A DNA stretch of 64,000 bases from Nitrososphaerota archaeon (GCA_021325255.1 JAJPHP010000050.1:56757-120756); one strand, 5' to 3'. Shown: positions 25,524 through 34,164, counted from the first letter of the stretch. Notes: generated by a model from the letters alone, not told the origin. Program-made: numbers and translations.

Positions 25524-26675
25524 CTAGCGAAGCTTGCTGAAAGCTTGCCCGGGCAATGTTTCCAACTCCCTGTTGGCGATACCCCCTTCTCCTTGATCGA
25601 GGCTCGACCAATGCTCGTGGACTATTCTCCATTTTTCATTATTTCGTATAAGTACGACGCTTCCCCGGACGGGAATAACAGCACGATTGCGATATTTCCC
25701 TTCGATTTTCCTCTCAATCATAAGGGTGGCGACGGCCGTGTTGTCATAGAATTGAATTCGGATGTCTTTGATGTTTGAGGTATGGGGCCCTTCTCTGAAA
25801 AACCAATGCCTCTTCATTTCTATTGCTTCGCGGTTGTCGTATCTCGCGAAAGGCGGAAAACTGCTAAAGTACGAAAACCCCATGTCGAAGGCGCACATCC
25901 GGATGAATTTTTCAAAATCCCCGATATGCGGAAACCTGAATTCTGCCTTCAGTGCCTTCTCAATGCGCGAAAGCTCTTCCTCTTTGCTCTCCAATAAGTA
26001 TTGAGCAGTTGATCTCCTCTTAACTATCTGCTCTTCGCGTGATTCATCGGAATTTTCCGAAAACCATCCGTGAAGATCGCGAACCATTCTTTGAAGATCT
26101 CTCACCGACATCTTCTGAATTACGGCAAGTTTCAATGCGCTGACCCTCTCCTTTTGAGAAGGAATACGCAGCAAGATACGGGCGTGGTGTTCTGAGATTC
26201 GGTGCAGATAATAGTACATGTCTTTTTCGATCTCTAGATCATCGACCAATTGGAGCATTCGCAGATAGTTGTTGACGTGCGCCTCAGAGTAGCCAATCAT
26301 GCTGGCTATTTCTGCGTTGGTCCTGTTGAATTGGATCTTGAACCGTTGAAAGCACTTGGCTTTCTCATAATCTGAGAGGTCGTCTCTCGCAAGGTTCTCC
26401 GACATCGAGCATCGAAGCATCTCTTCATCCGAAAAAGTTCTGATTTCCGCCCTAATGGAATCCCATCCTAAAAGGCGAGCTGCCTTGACACGTCGGTGCC
26501 CAAAGACGAGCTCATACCTCTTGTTTCCCGATTTTTTTCTGACCATGATTGGCGAGAGGATTCCGGATTGTGACATCGATGTAGAGAGCCGCGTTATCTC
26601 GTCCGAGTCATATTGTAGTCTCGGATTGAAGGGATTCTCATCAATCAGAGATAGAGGAATATTCCTGACCGCCAT
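25524..26675 (-). CDS. ParB-like DNA-binding protein fused to an NTF2/SnoaL-like domain
   Basis: A 383-aa protein. Residues 1-105 form a ParB N-domain with NPFNPR, the nucleotide-binding box GHRRVKAARLLG (59-70) and SENLARDDLSDYEKA (92-106), equivalent to the CTP-binding motifs of ParB/Noc. Residues about 117-140 (NAEIASMIGYSEAHVNNYL) form the helix-turn-helix. A charged helical linker leads to a C-terminal domain (about 250-365) whose DNREAI, VATLMIERKI, GSVVLIRNNEKWRIVHEHWS pattern is that of NTF2-like/SnoaL proteins. No ParA is nearby. It may be a chromosomal nucleoid or transcription factor in which the NTF2-like part binds a small ligand or a partner. Two perfect inverted repeats lie 150-195 bp upstream. 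Confidence 0.85.
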   Translation of the reverse strand: MAVRNIPLSLIDENPFNPRLQYDSDEITRLSTSMSQSGILSPIMVRKKSGNKRYELVFGHRRVKAARLLGWDSIRAEIRTFSDEEMLRCSMSENLARDDLSDYEKAKCFQRFKIQFNRTNAEIASMIGYSEAHVNNYLRMLQLVDDLEIEKDMYYYLHRISEHHARILLRIPSQKERVSALKLAVIQKMSVRDLQRMVRDLHGWFSENSDESREEQIVKRRSTAQYLLESKEEELSRIEKALKAEFRFPHIGDFEKFIRMCAFDMGFSYFSSFPPFARYDNREAIEMKRHWFFREGPHTSNIKDIRIQFYDNTAVATLMIERKIEGKYRNRAVIPVRGSVVLIRNNEKWRIVHEHWSSLDQGEGGIANRELETLPGQAFSKLR

Positions 26676-26825
26676 GTCTTATCTTGGGCACTACAGATTT
26701 CGAGCCTTCGTAGTTATGCGTAGTGGCTATTATGTGGGGTGAAGAGGAGAGATTCTGGGTAAACATACAACTTTTTGCGTAGAAGATTCGCCATGCTCTG
26801 GCAATGCTTTACAACATGGCAAAGG

Positions 26826-26842
26826 CTCTTTAGCAAAAAGAG
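26826..26842. repeat. 6-5-6 inverted repeat upstream of parB-like gene
   Basis: CTCTTT-AGCAA-AAAGAG, a perfect palindrome with a 5-base spacer, 151-167 bp upstream of the parB-like start and just downstream of the iminopeptidase-like stop region. It could be a weak hairpin or a protein site. Confidence 0.35.
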
Positions 26843-26852
26843 TATGAAATCC

Positions 26853-26869
26853 CAGTTCGTCTCGAACTG
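26853..26869. repeat. Perfect 7-3-7 inverted repeat upstream of parB-like gene
   Basis: CAGTTCG-TCT-CGAACTG, about 180 bp upstream of the ParB-like start. It is of parS-like size (17 bp) but not the bacterial parS sequence. Candidate binding site for the adjacent ParB-like protein. Confidence 0.45.
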
Positions 26870-26944
26870 CACCTACCAAATTTAGGAACCACTTTCGGTC
26901 GGTGTTACTTGCAAAAGGCGAATCCTATGAACAGAGAGGTTTAC

Positions 26945-27859
26945 TTAGAGCAATGCGCGGAGAAACCCTCCGTACACTTCAAAGTATTTTTCGGGTTCCT
27001 CGAGCCTCGCTGTGTGCGAGCTCTTCTCGAAGATGACGAACTTGGAGTCCTTGATTCCCTGGTGCAGAACCTCGCCGTTCCTCGGGGTGACCTCGTCGTA
27101 CCTCCCATTGGTGATCAGCGTGGGCACCGTGATGCGGTTGAGCAGACCGGTCACGTCCCAATACCTCAGGGTCCCCACCGCAAAGAATTCGTTTGGTCCC
27201 CACATGAGCTTGTAAACCAACCCTGGCCCGCCCCTTCGCTTGTCCTCGACCATCGAATGAATCATAGGAGGCCATGGGTCGAGTCGGCAGAGGTGCCTTT
27301 TGTACACCTCGTCCAATGCCCTAAGATACTCATCGTTGAGGTAATCTCCTTCGGCCTCGTACTTGTTAAGAGTGTCCCGAAGCGAACCCGGCAGTTCTGA
27401 TCTCAGCCTCCACATCTCTTCGACGCAAAGCGGAGTGCTCGAGCTGCCGCTCGAAACTAGTAGGCTCTCAAGATTGGAAGAGTACTTTGTCGCGTATGCA
27501 ACGCCGAGGAAACCGCCCCAACTGTGACCGTAGAGGTGTACCTTCCCCAAATCCAAGCCACTCCTTACTCCGTCCACTTCCTCGACGTACCTTTCTACCG
27601 TATAGAGAACTTGATTATGCGGTTGGTCGGATTTGCCGCAGCCGAGCTGGTCGTAAAACACCACTCTGAAGCCGTCGCTGGTTAGCCTTGCCATCGGGAC
27701 CCCGGAATCGTGAGTCCCTCCTGGGCCGCCGTGAAGACAGAGTATAGTCCCCTTCTTTGGCTCTCCGAAACTCTTGAAGAAAATCCAGTGACCTTGGGCC
27801 TTGACGTAGCCCTCCGAGTATCCGTCAAGTTTCACTACAGTGTATACTTCGCTCGTCAT
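26945..27859 (-). CDS. Proline iminopeptidase-like alpha/beta hydrolase
   Basis: Serine peptidase of the S33 family (proline iminopeptidase / tricorn-interacting factor F1 type), 304 aa, probably cytoplasmic. The oxyanion motif LHGGPGGTHDSG (about 41-52), nucleophile elbow YGHSWGGFLG (about 113-122, Ser in GHSWGG), acid region TNGRYDEVTP and catalytic His in SSHTARLEEPEKY are all present in the right order. The family releases N-terminal Pro or other residues from short peptides, which fits a peptide-using heterotroph with a Dpp importer. It is a single gene downstream of the DrrAB terminator. A closely related lipase or haloalkane dehalogenase is less likely because of the GGPGG motif. Confidence 0.9.
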   Translation of the reverse strand: MTSEVYTVVKLDGYSEGYVKAQGHWIFFKSFGEPKKGTILCLHGGPGGTHDSGVPMARLTSDGFRVVFYDQLGCGKSDQPHNQVLYTVERYVEEVDGVRSGLDLGKVHLYGHSWGGFLGVAYATKYSSNLESLLVSSGSSSTPLCVEEMWRLRSELPGSLRDTLNKYEAEGDYLNDEYLRALDEVYKRHLCRLDPWPPMIHSMVEDKRRGGPGLVYKLMWGPNEFFAVGTLRYWDVTGLLNRITVPTLITNGRYDEVTPRNGEVLHQGIKDSKFVIFEKSSHTARLEEPEKYFEVYGGFLRALL

Positions 27860-27994
27860 TGCTGGTTACTCGGAGCGAAAGCATGGGCTAGCTTTTCTGT
27901 CTATTGCTCTTGACCGAACTCGAGTCTTCCCATCCTGTTAGATGGAAAGATGGGAAGAGCGTGGGATTAGCAAATCTAATGATCGAAGCAAACG

Positions 27995-28056
27995 AAAAAA
28001 AATGCGGGAGAAAAAGGAAGGGGAAGGGTGCCGGGCGCTCTCTTTCAAGGCGCCCG
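27995..28056 (-). terminator. Hairpin plus T-runs after the DrrAB operon
   Basis: On the minus strand, 18 bases after the permease stop codon, CGGGCGC-N11-GCGCCCG forms a strong hairpin (28032-28056), followed by a T5 run (28011-28015) and a T8 run (27995-28002). This suits termination of the PadR-DrrA-DrrB transcript. Confidence 0.6.
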
Positions 28057-28073
28057 CTTACAACCCCACTGCG

Positions 28074-29036
28074 CTACTTCGAGAGCAGTCTCCAGGAGAG
28101 CACTATTCCCATCGAAGCCAGAACCACTGCGAAACCTATGAGTACAGCAAAGTCAACGCCCAAGCTGCTCATACCTGTCGCGCCGAGCAAGAGCTGCCTT
28201 GTCGCATCGTTGGCGTAGCTGACTGGGTTTAGCTTGACGACGGTCTGAAGCCAAGCTGGCATCAGTTTCACTGGCAGTATGGCGTTGCTCGCGAAGAGCA
28301 AAGGCAGGTTCAGCAGGTTGATTATCGCCATCTGAGTCTGCCAGTCGCTCGACCTCAAGGCAAGCATGACGAACAGCGAAGATAGCCCGAACGACATCAG
28401 AAAGAGTATCGTGAATGCGCCCGCCACTCCTACGACGCTCAGAGCCGAGGTATCCATTCCAAGCAGTATCGCAATTACGAGAACTATGGCCGCCTGAACG
28501 AGAGATCTGATCACGCTCTGCATCACCTTGCTCGTGACGATGGCTCCGCGGCCGACCGGCGTGCTGAGTGCCTTGTTGAGGAACCCGAACCTCCGATCAA
28601 ACACAACGGACATACCGCTGAATGCGGCTGTGAAAAGAATGATGAAAGCGAGCATCCCGACCGAAAGGAACGAGAAGTAGTCGCTGGTTCCGAAAGTGCT
28701 CTGCATGATCTGGCTTTGGATTGAGGATGGGATCCCGGACTGGGATATGAAGGAACCAAAGTTCATCGCTTTTCCGAACAGCGCAAGCCACACGACCGGC
28801 TGTATCAGGGAGATGAAAAGCTGAATCGGATTCTTGTACCACTTTTTCAGGTCCCTGTTTGTCAGAGCCCACAATCCGTGTAGCGGGCTCTTGTTCAACT
28901 TTGGCGCGCGCCCGAGAGTCTTCTTCTCCTCTTCTCTCCTCGCCTCCTCCTCTCTCAGCTTCGACTCGGTTAGAGCAGTGGGCGCCATTTCAGACTGTTC
29001 CGTAGCCGTTGACCTAATTTCTATTTTGTCTGCCAA
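28074..29036 (-). CDS. ABC-2 type exporter permease (DrrB-like)
   Basis: Membrane subunit of a daunorubicin-resistance-type ABC exporter, 320 aa. A charged N-terminal tail (about 1-45) is followed by the family entry NRDLKKWYKNPIQLFISLI and six membrane spans. The C-terminal region carries NAILPVKLMPAWLQTVVKLNPVSYANDATR, here split: NAILPVKLMP then NPVSYANDA, the ABC-2 signature. It is cotranscribed with the ATPase gene 60 bp upstream and with the PadR regulator. Role: export of drugs, lipids or other amphipathic molecules. A paralogue is encoded at 59.4-60.2 kb. Confidence 0.93.
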   Translation of the reverse strand: MADKIEIRSTATEQSEMAPTALTESKLREEEARREEEKKTLGRAPKLNKSPLHGLWALTNRDLKKWYKNPIQLFISLIQPVVWLALFGKAMNFGSFISQSGIPSSIQSQIMQSTFGTSDYFSFLSVGMLAFIILFTAAFSGMSVVFDRRFGFLNKALSTPVGRGAIVTSKVMQSVIRSLVQAAIVLVIAILLGMDTSALSVVGVAGAFTILFLMSFGLSSLFVMLALRSSDWQTQMAIINLLNLPLLFASNAILPVKLMPAWLQTVVKLNPVSYANDATRQLLLGATGMSSLGVDFAVLIGFAVVLASMGIVLSWRLLSK

Positions 29037-29096
29037 TTTTGTATTTACTTACACCTCAACTCTTTTCTTTCAATGACTAATTCTCTTGCAGTCCCA

Positions 29097-30143
29097 CTAC
29101 CTCGACCTCGCCCTGCTCATAGTCAGGCGCTGGCTGAATGAGGACCACCTGTCTCCCTCTTCTTCCCGCAGGCTCTTTCCCGTAAATTCGAGGTAGGCTT
29201 CGTCAAGCGTTGGCTTTGTGAGAGATATCTTTGTCACGTGCATCCCCTTCGAGCGTACGAGGTCCATGATCTGGGGAGAGGCTTCCTCGCCCATCTCCGC
29301 CTTTATCCTGTACTCTGCGTCGGTCTTCTTCACATCCTTCACGCGTTTGATCTTTGCTATCTCGCTTGAAATGTCGGGCTCTTTCTCCTTTACGCCCACG
29401 ACGATGACGTCTCCGCCAATGCTGGCCTTCAACTCCTCCGGCGTTCCCATTTGTACGATGTGACCGTGATCTATGATTGCTATGCGGTCGCAGAGGGAGT
29501 CTGCCTCCTCGAGATAATGTGTCGTCAGAAACAATGTCATGTGGTACTCTTCCTTGAGCATCTTGATGTACTTCCACACGGCCGCGCGCGTCTGGACATC
29601 GAGGCCGAGCGTGGGCTCGTCCAGAAAGAGAAGCTTCGGATAGTTGATGAGGCCGCATGCGAGTTCGAGCCTGCGTCTCATGCCACCGGAATATGTGCTG
29701 ACTTTTCTGTCCGCAGCATCCTGCAGTTCGACAAGCCTCAAGAGCTCATCGGCGTGGCCGCTTGAATTGCTTCTCGGGAGGCCATACAAGTCCGCGCAAA
29801 GCAGTATGTTCTCTCGCCCCGTCAGATCTTCGTCGGCCGTGTATTCCTGCGGGACGACGCCGACTTCTCTACGCACCTCGTTTGGGTGCTTGTGAATGTC
29901 ATACCCGGCAATCTCAGCCTTTCCGGAGGTCGGCCGTGTTAGCGTCGTCAGCATGTTGATCGTCGTACTCTTTCCTGCGCCGTTGGGGCCGAGAAAGCCG
30001 AAGATCTCGCCCTCCTTGACGTAAAAAGAAACTCCATCGACCGCCTTCAACTTGCCGTTGTAGACCTTTGTAAGGCTCTCCACTTTGATGATCTTTGGTC
30101 TTCCTTGATCCGTTTCAACCAATGATTGTTGCGTTATACTCAA
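29097..30143 (-). CDS. ABC exporter ATPase (DrrA-like)
   Basis: ATPase of the DrrAB-type exporter, 348 aa. Walker A LGPNGAGKST, Q-loop VVPQEYTADEDLTGREN, signature YSGGMRRRLELA, Walker B LLFLDEPTLGLD and switch His TTHYLEEAD are intact. The C-terminal extension ending in LTKPTLDEAYLEFTGK is the DrrA-specific CREEM-like domain. Its gene starts 70 bp after the PadR-type regulator and precedes the permease, an arrangement typical of PadR-controlled multidrug exporters. Confidence 0.95.
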   Translation of the reverse strand: MSITQQSLVETDQGRPKIIKVESLTKVYNGKLKAVDGVSFYVKEGEIFGFLGPNGAGKSTTINMLTTLTRPTSGKAEIAGYDIHKHPNEVRREVGVVPQEYTADEDLTGRENILLCADLYGLPRSNSSGHADELLRLVELQDAADRKVSTYSGGMRRRLELACGLINYPKLLFLDEPTLGLDVQTRAAVWKYIKMLKEEYHMTLFLTTHYLEEADSLCDRIAIIDHGHIVQMGTPEELKASIGGDVIVVGVKEKEPDISSEIAKIKRVKDVKKTDAEYRIKAEMGEEASPQIMDLVRSKGMHVTKISLTKPTLDEAYLEFTGKSLREEEGDRWSSFSQRLTMSRARSR

Positions 30144-30213
30144 TTTTCTTTTCTCTCTCCATTACACTTTCTGTAGTTTTCCCGTATCTGTTTGATCTTA
30201 ATCCGGCCAGGTT

Positions 30214-30933
30214 CTACCGCCGCTTCATGTGTGAACTGGCAGCGGTCACCTTTGCCACTGGGAGATTAATCCCATCGTCCATGGATTCGGCTCCCTTGAT
30301 TTTCTGCGTTGGAATCTCTCGTTTCTTTTGCTCCTGTTGTTGCTGTTGTTCCAGTTTCCCGAGCAGCGCAGAACACCACTCCATCTGCCTTTCCAGGTTT
30401 AGGGCATACTCCTTGAGCAGGAAGCGTGTTTCCGACGGAGAAATGCTCCCCAACTTTGACTCCAGTGTCTCCCGAGCAACCTCGAACTGGATCCTCGTCC
30501 CATCGATGAAGAGGGATCCGATGTCCTTCGGGTCGACCATTTCGACAAATATCCTTCGCATCGAGCTCCATTTCTTTGCCGCGTCTGCAAACATCTGCTT
30601 TGCTTCCTGCAGATGCTTTACTCCCGTCTCCGTGATGTGGTAGACTCGCTGAGATGTCTCGGTACCTCTCCCAGGATCTGCCTTTATCAATCCGTCCGAG
30701 AGAAGTTTCTTGAGCATCGGGTACACCGAACCTGGTCCAGGCCTCCAGCCTCCCTCGGTCTTGCTCTCGATATCCTGCAGGATTTCGTATCCGTGGGCTG
30801 GCTTTGAAGAAATCCTGTGGAGAATATAGTAAAGGAGCAGACCACGCGGCGCGCCCTGAGGGCGAGTCGGCGAAGAGCTTTGTCCCTCTCCCGAGCAACG
30901 CTGCGCTCGGTTGCGGCTGGTTGGAAGCCTCAT
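30214..30933 (-). CDS. PadR-family transcriptional regulator
   Basis: Winged-helix repressor of 239 aa. The PadR core covers about residues 28-105: LLLYYILHRISSKPAHGYEI, then PGPGSVYPMLKKLLSDGLI and RVYHITETGVKHL. The C-terminal half is a long helical region (dimerisation/coiled coil) with a Gln-rich run LEQQQQQEQKK. The N-terminal about 25 residues are not conserved. Homologues repress an adjacent exporter operon and are released by its substrates. Here it heads the operon with drrA and drrB, and a perfect palindrome lies 47-60 bp upstream of its start, so autoregulation is likely. Confidence 0.9.
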   Translation of the reverse strand: MRLPTSRNRAQRCSGEGQSSSPTRPQGAPRGLLLYYILHRISSKPAHGYEILQDIESKTEGGWRPGPGSVYPMLKKLLSDGLIKADPGRGTETSQRVYHITETGVKHLQEAKQMFADAAKKWSSMRRIFVEMVDPKDIGSLFIDGTRIQFEVARETLESKLGSISPSETRFLLKEYALNLERQMEWCSALLGKLEQQQQQEQKKREIPTQKIKGAESMDDGINLPVAKVTAASSHMKRR

Positions 30934-30979
30934 TAGAAGAGTTAATCAGATATTGCAACATATATGGTTTCCTATATCG

Positions 30980-30993
30980 TATTAGATATATCT
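30980..30993. promoter_or_regulatory. 14-bp perfect palindrome, candidate PadR operator
   Basis: TTAGATATATCTAA lies 47-60 bp before the PadR start, just upstream of a CATATG TATA-like element (30959-30964). Perfect dyad symmetry and position suggest the PadR dimer site, though it is not the bacterial ATGT-N-ACAT form. Confidence 0.45.
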
Positions 30994-31102
30994 AACGTTC
31001 ATCGCAAAAAGATGAAGAATCAACCCCGTATTCCCCTGTGAATCTGTGGAAGTTTCAGACGGCAGCGAAAAGAGCTAAAAGGCAGAGAATATCGAGTTAA
31101 AG

Positions 31103-32008
31103 TTGCGAAAGGGTTTCTCGATGGAATACAGATTCCGTACTAGAAAAGCCACTCTCTTGGATTATTCCTCGATTGCAAATCTTTCCCGACGAGCAGTAGG
31201 CCCGAATGATTACGTTCTTGGGATCCTAAAGCAGACCATCAAGGCCGGCGGTTTGTTCATTGCTCTCGACGGACAGAGAGTGATTGGAATGGCAAACTAC
31301 CAAGAGCTCGCCGATAGAAGTGGATGGTTGAGTATGGCCAGAACCGACCCTGACTATCGAGGAAAGCGGGTTGCCGGTCTGCTTCAGGAAGCCATTGCTC
31401 GCTACGGCCGCTCGAGAGGAGTGGAGGTCCTCAGGATGTTGATCAATTCAAGCAACACCCCTTCAATAAATTCGGCGAGGCGCGGAGGTTTCAAACCCGC
31501 AACCGAGGTTGCACACGTTACGTGTTCGCTTCGTCGAGGTTCAAGGGATAGAAGAGACGAGATCAACTTTCAGAGCAGGCCGTGCGTCCAGCTAAGTGAA
31601 CTTTCCAAGAGTGAGGATACAAAGATCGCAAAGTCGGGCTATCTCAGGAAGATGAATGGATTCTTTGGTCGAGGCTGGCATGTTGAAAAGTGGGCGCAAA
31701 AATCTGTTGTTGAAATGATTATCTCAGGCGGAGAAGCGTACAGATCTCAGGGTTCAATATTCATCTTAGGGAGTCCGCCCGAAGAAGTCGAAAATCTCCA
31801 CGGCGAGTTCGCCGTACTCACGGGCACCTTTGGCGACTCGGTTAAAGCGGTAAAGCAAGTCGCCACCTCCTCGCTGCGTCTACGCTCGATTGGGACTTTT
31901 CTCCCCTTCGATCCCTACCTGATTAGGGTCGCCAAAACAGAACATGGTTTCCATGTGGATCCGTGGGCTGACCATGGTTTCATCTTTGAGAAGTGGATCA
32001 GCCGCTGA
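31103..32008 (+). CDS. GNAT-family N-acetyltransferase
   Basis: A 301-aa protein whose N-terminal half (about 7-145) is a GNAT fold: RKATLLDYSSIANLSRRAVG at the start, then GWLSMARTDPDYRGKRVAGLLQEAIA containing the acetyl-CoA loop (RGKRVAGLL fits the R/Q-x-x-G-x-A/G pattern). The next strand carries NSSNTPSINSARRGGF. The second half (about 160-301) is not recognised and may be a second, degenerate GNAT-like or substrate domain. Substrate unknown. An internal ATG at 31121 (MEYRFRTRK) is the more likely start since the family begins there. It is monocistronic. Confidence 0.83.
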   Translation: MRKGFSMEYRFRTRKATLLDYSSIANLSRRAVGPNDYVLGILKQTIKAGGLFIALDGQRVIGMANYQELADRSGWLSMARTDPDYRGKRVAGLLQEAIARYGRSRGVEVLRMLINSSNTPSINSARRGGFKPATEVAHVTCSLRRGSRDRRDEINFQSRPCVQLSELSKSEDTKIAKSGYLRKMNGFFGRGWHVEKWAQKSVVEMIISGGEAYRSQGSIFILGSPPEEVENLHGEFAVLTGTFGDSVKAVKQVATSSLRLRSIGTFLPFDPYLIRVAKTEHGFHVDPWADHGFIFEKWISR

Positions 32009-32080
32009 TTGTGCGACTTACCAGTTAGACATAGCAGCACAAGTTCGTCGATTTTGCTCCGGAGTTTTTTCCAGCCTCTT

Positions 32081-33523
32081 CTAGTTTACTATGATGTTGT
32101 ATTTGATCACGTTAAGGAGTGCAGCGCCTTTCTTCTGCGTCGTCCCAACTCCCATTTGCTGGGCAGAAAATTCAATAGCGTAGGACCCCCTCTTCATTGC
32201 CTCGAAGGTGAACTGCTCCACCTGGCTCTCCGGAGTTGGTTGGACGATCCTCCTTCCAATTAAGTTAAAGACGCTCGGATCATAGACCGCCTTCCACTCG
32301 CTGCCGGCCTGGACTGGCCGCTCAAGGACGAAAAGCATTCCCTGCTGGACGGTGACGACGCTACCGTCCGCCCCAATGCTGGACTCCCGTCCCCTCACCT
32401 CGTGAAGGCTTTCCTGCATCTGCACAACCTTGATGATGTCGCTCCTCGTAATTATTCCGACTAACCTGCCCGAATTGTCAAGCACAAAAATCCTTCCTAT
32501 CCTATTCTGGTTCATGAGGGTAAACGCCCGATCTGAGAGTTCGTCCGAGTGCATCGTCACGAGCTTTTCTCTTGGAACCATGATATCAGCAACCCTGGTC
32601 GTCGGCCACTGTTCGCGCTTTACCTTCCTCAAGTCCTCATTTGTCACGCAGCCCACGAGCTCCTGCCCTGACAGGACTGGAAAGCCGTTGTGCTTTGTCC
32701 TAAAGATTTCCTGAGAGAGCTCCTCTAGGCTGATGTCTGGCGAGACCGAGTCAATGGTACGCGTCATCACTTGATTTGCCTTCATCATTTGAAGATCCTT
32801 CTGTATCACCGTCGCCGTCATCGCGCCCCTAGCCGCGCTCGAGATGTACCACCCAATCAAAACAAGCCATATCCCCGTGATCGGGTCGGCGAAGAAGACG
32901 AAGAAGATTCCACCAAAGATCATGATGTACGCGATTGCATTCCCCACTCTCGAGGCCGTGCGAGTCGATTTCAGGAGGTCCTTGTTTCTGTACCACAGGA
33001 GCGAGCGCAGTATCCTGCCGCCATCCATCGGGAAGGCGGGGATCAGATTGAAAGCCGCTACGATTTCATTGACAAGTGCGGTGTACTCAACGGGAGCGCG
33101 GACGAGTGGCGTGAGATGCAAAATCACAGAGAGGTACCATGCGCCGTAGGCTAGTGCCGCAATTAAGATGGAAGTGATCGGCCCTGCAGCTGAAACCTTG
33201 AGCTCAACGGAAGGGTTGCTTGCCTCCTCCTCTATCTCAGACACGCCTCCGAAGATGAAGAGCGATATCTGCTTGATTTTTAGTCCATTCCTCTTTGCAA
33301 GGATCGAGTGAGCAAGCTCGTGCACAAGTACTGATCCGAAGAGCAGGACGGATGAGAGGACGCCTATGGCAACATAATCTGGCCATCCGAGACCAGGATA
33401 GGTCGATGGCATAAGCCCAAACCCGACCGTGTATGCGATCAGGATGAAAATTATGAACCAAGAATAGTCGAGGAGTATGGGTATGCCATAGATCTTGCCG
33501 ACTGTGATTGGCATCGTTTTCAC
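32081..33523 (-). CDS. Site-2 protease (M50) with CBS pair and chagasin-like C-terminal domain
   Basis: Intramembrane zinc metalloprotease, 480 aa. Membrane spans with the HELAH motif (68-72) and NLIPAFPMDGGRIL (Asp about 168) define the S2P/SpoIVFB core. Residues about 240-370 are two CBS motifs (VMTRTIDSVSPDISLEELSQ and DIMVPREKLVTMHSDELSD with IGRIFVLDNSGRLVGIITRSD), which usually bind adenine nucleotides. The last about 93 residues (388-480) are extra: VTVQQGMLFVLERP, FTFEAMKRGSYAIEFSAQ, a pattern like the chagasin/I42 cysteine-protease-inhibitor fold. S2P-CBS fusions are common in archaea and bacteria; the third domain is not one I know in this setting. The substrate is unknown. Confidence 0.9.
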   Translation of the reverse strand: MKTMPITVGKIYGIPILLDYSWFIIFILIAYTVGFGLMPSTYPGLGWPDYVAIGVLSSVLLFGSVLVHELAHSILAKRNGLKIKQISLFIFGGVSEIEEEASNPSVELKVSAAGPITSILIAALAYGAWYLSVILHLTPLVRAPVEYTALVNEIVAAFNLIPAFPMDGGRILRSLLWYRNKDLLKSTRTASRVGNAIAYIMIFGGIFFVFFADPITGIWLVLIGWYISSAARGAMTATVIQKDLQMMKANQVMTRTIDSVSPDISLEELSQEIFRTKHNGFPVLSGQELVGCVTNEDLRKVKREQWPTTRVADIMVPREKLVTMHSDELSDRAFTLMNQNRIGRIFVLDNSGRLVGIITRSDIIKVVQMQESLHEVRGRESSIGADGSVVTVQQGMLFVLERPVQAGSEWKAVYDPSVFNLIGRRIVQPTPESQVEQFTFEAMKRGSYAIEFSAQQMGVGTTQKKGAALLNVIKYNIIVN

Positions 33524-33675
33524 TCTGTTTGGGTTCGCTAGTCAGACAGGCTTACGTCGTTATGGTGTACATACGCATCTGATTCCTAATAAACAATGCA
33601 TGCGTTTCCTCTTCAACTCTCATGAGGAGATATGGAATCAAAGAGAGGAGAATGTCGAGGCGAACAATGTGCTCG

Positions 33676-34164
33676 CTACGGGGCGAGCTTGTATCCGATT
33701 TTTCTCAGGAAAGATCGTCTTTCGGCAACGTCCTTCTCTGACTCAATGCCATTGGGAGATCCGCCGTCCACGACTCCGATTATCCCTCTGCCCTGATCCG
33801 TCTGGGCCACGATGAGCTCGACCGGGTTTGCCGACGCGCAGTATATGTTGCACACTTCGGGGATAGTCTTTATGGCATTCAACACGTTGATCGGATAAGA
33901 ACCGCTGATGTAAATTATGAAAGAGTGACCCGCTCCTACTGAGTAGGCGTTCTTCGATGCGAGCTTGCGTAGCTCCTCGTCTGTCCCCTCGTGCCTTACC
34001 AATCGCGGGCCGGAGGACTCGCAGAACGCAAAACCAAATTTGATTCCTGGCACAGAGTTAACTAGAGCCTCGTAGATATCTTCCGCAGTCTTGATGAAAT
34101 GAGCCTGTCCGACGATGACGTTGACACCGTCAGGCACGTCTATCTTATGAGATCGTATTTCCAC
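33676..34164 (-). CDS. Adenosine-specific kinase (DUF355 family)
   Basis: A small archaeal/thermophile family annotated as adenosine-specific kinase. From a GTG at 34162-34164 the product has 163 aa, which is the normal length; the frame stays open upstream to an ATG at 34332, but those 56 residues do not look conserved. Diagnostic stretches are VNVIVGQAHFIKTAEDIYEA, GIKFGFAFCESSGPRLVRHE, SYPINVLNAIKTIPEVCNIY, CASANPVELIVAQTDQGRGI and FLRKIGYKL. It is a single-domain cytoplasmic protein between S2P and a CBS protein, an adenine-nucleotide-themed neighbourhood. The biochemical label for this family rests on few studies. Confidence 0.9.
   Translation of the reverse strand: MEIRSHKIDVPDGVNVIVGQAHFIKTAEDIYEALVNSVPGIKFGFAFCESSGPRLVRHEGTDEELRKLASKNAYSVGAGHSFIIYISGSYPINVLNAIKTIPEVCNIYCASANPVELIVAQTDQGRGIIGVVDGGSPNGIESEKDVAERRSFLRKIGYKLAP

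Noticed and set aside
30266..30961. 231-codon leftward frame overlapping padR
   Set aside because: Shadow of the PadR gene in another frame; lacks domains, while the PadR frame has a clear winged helix.
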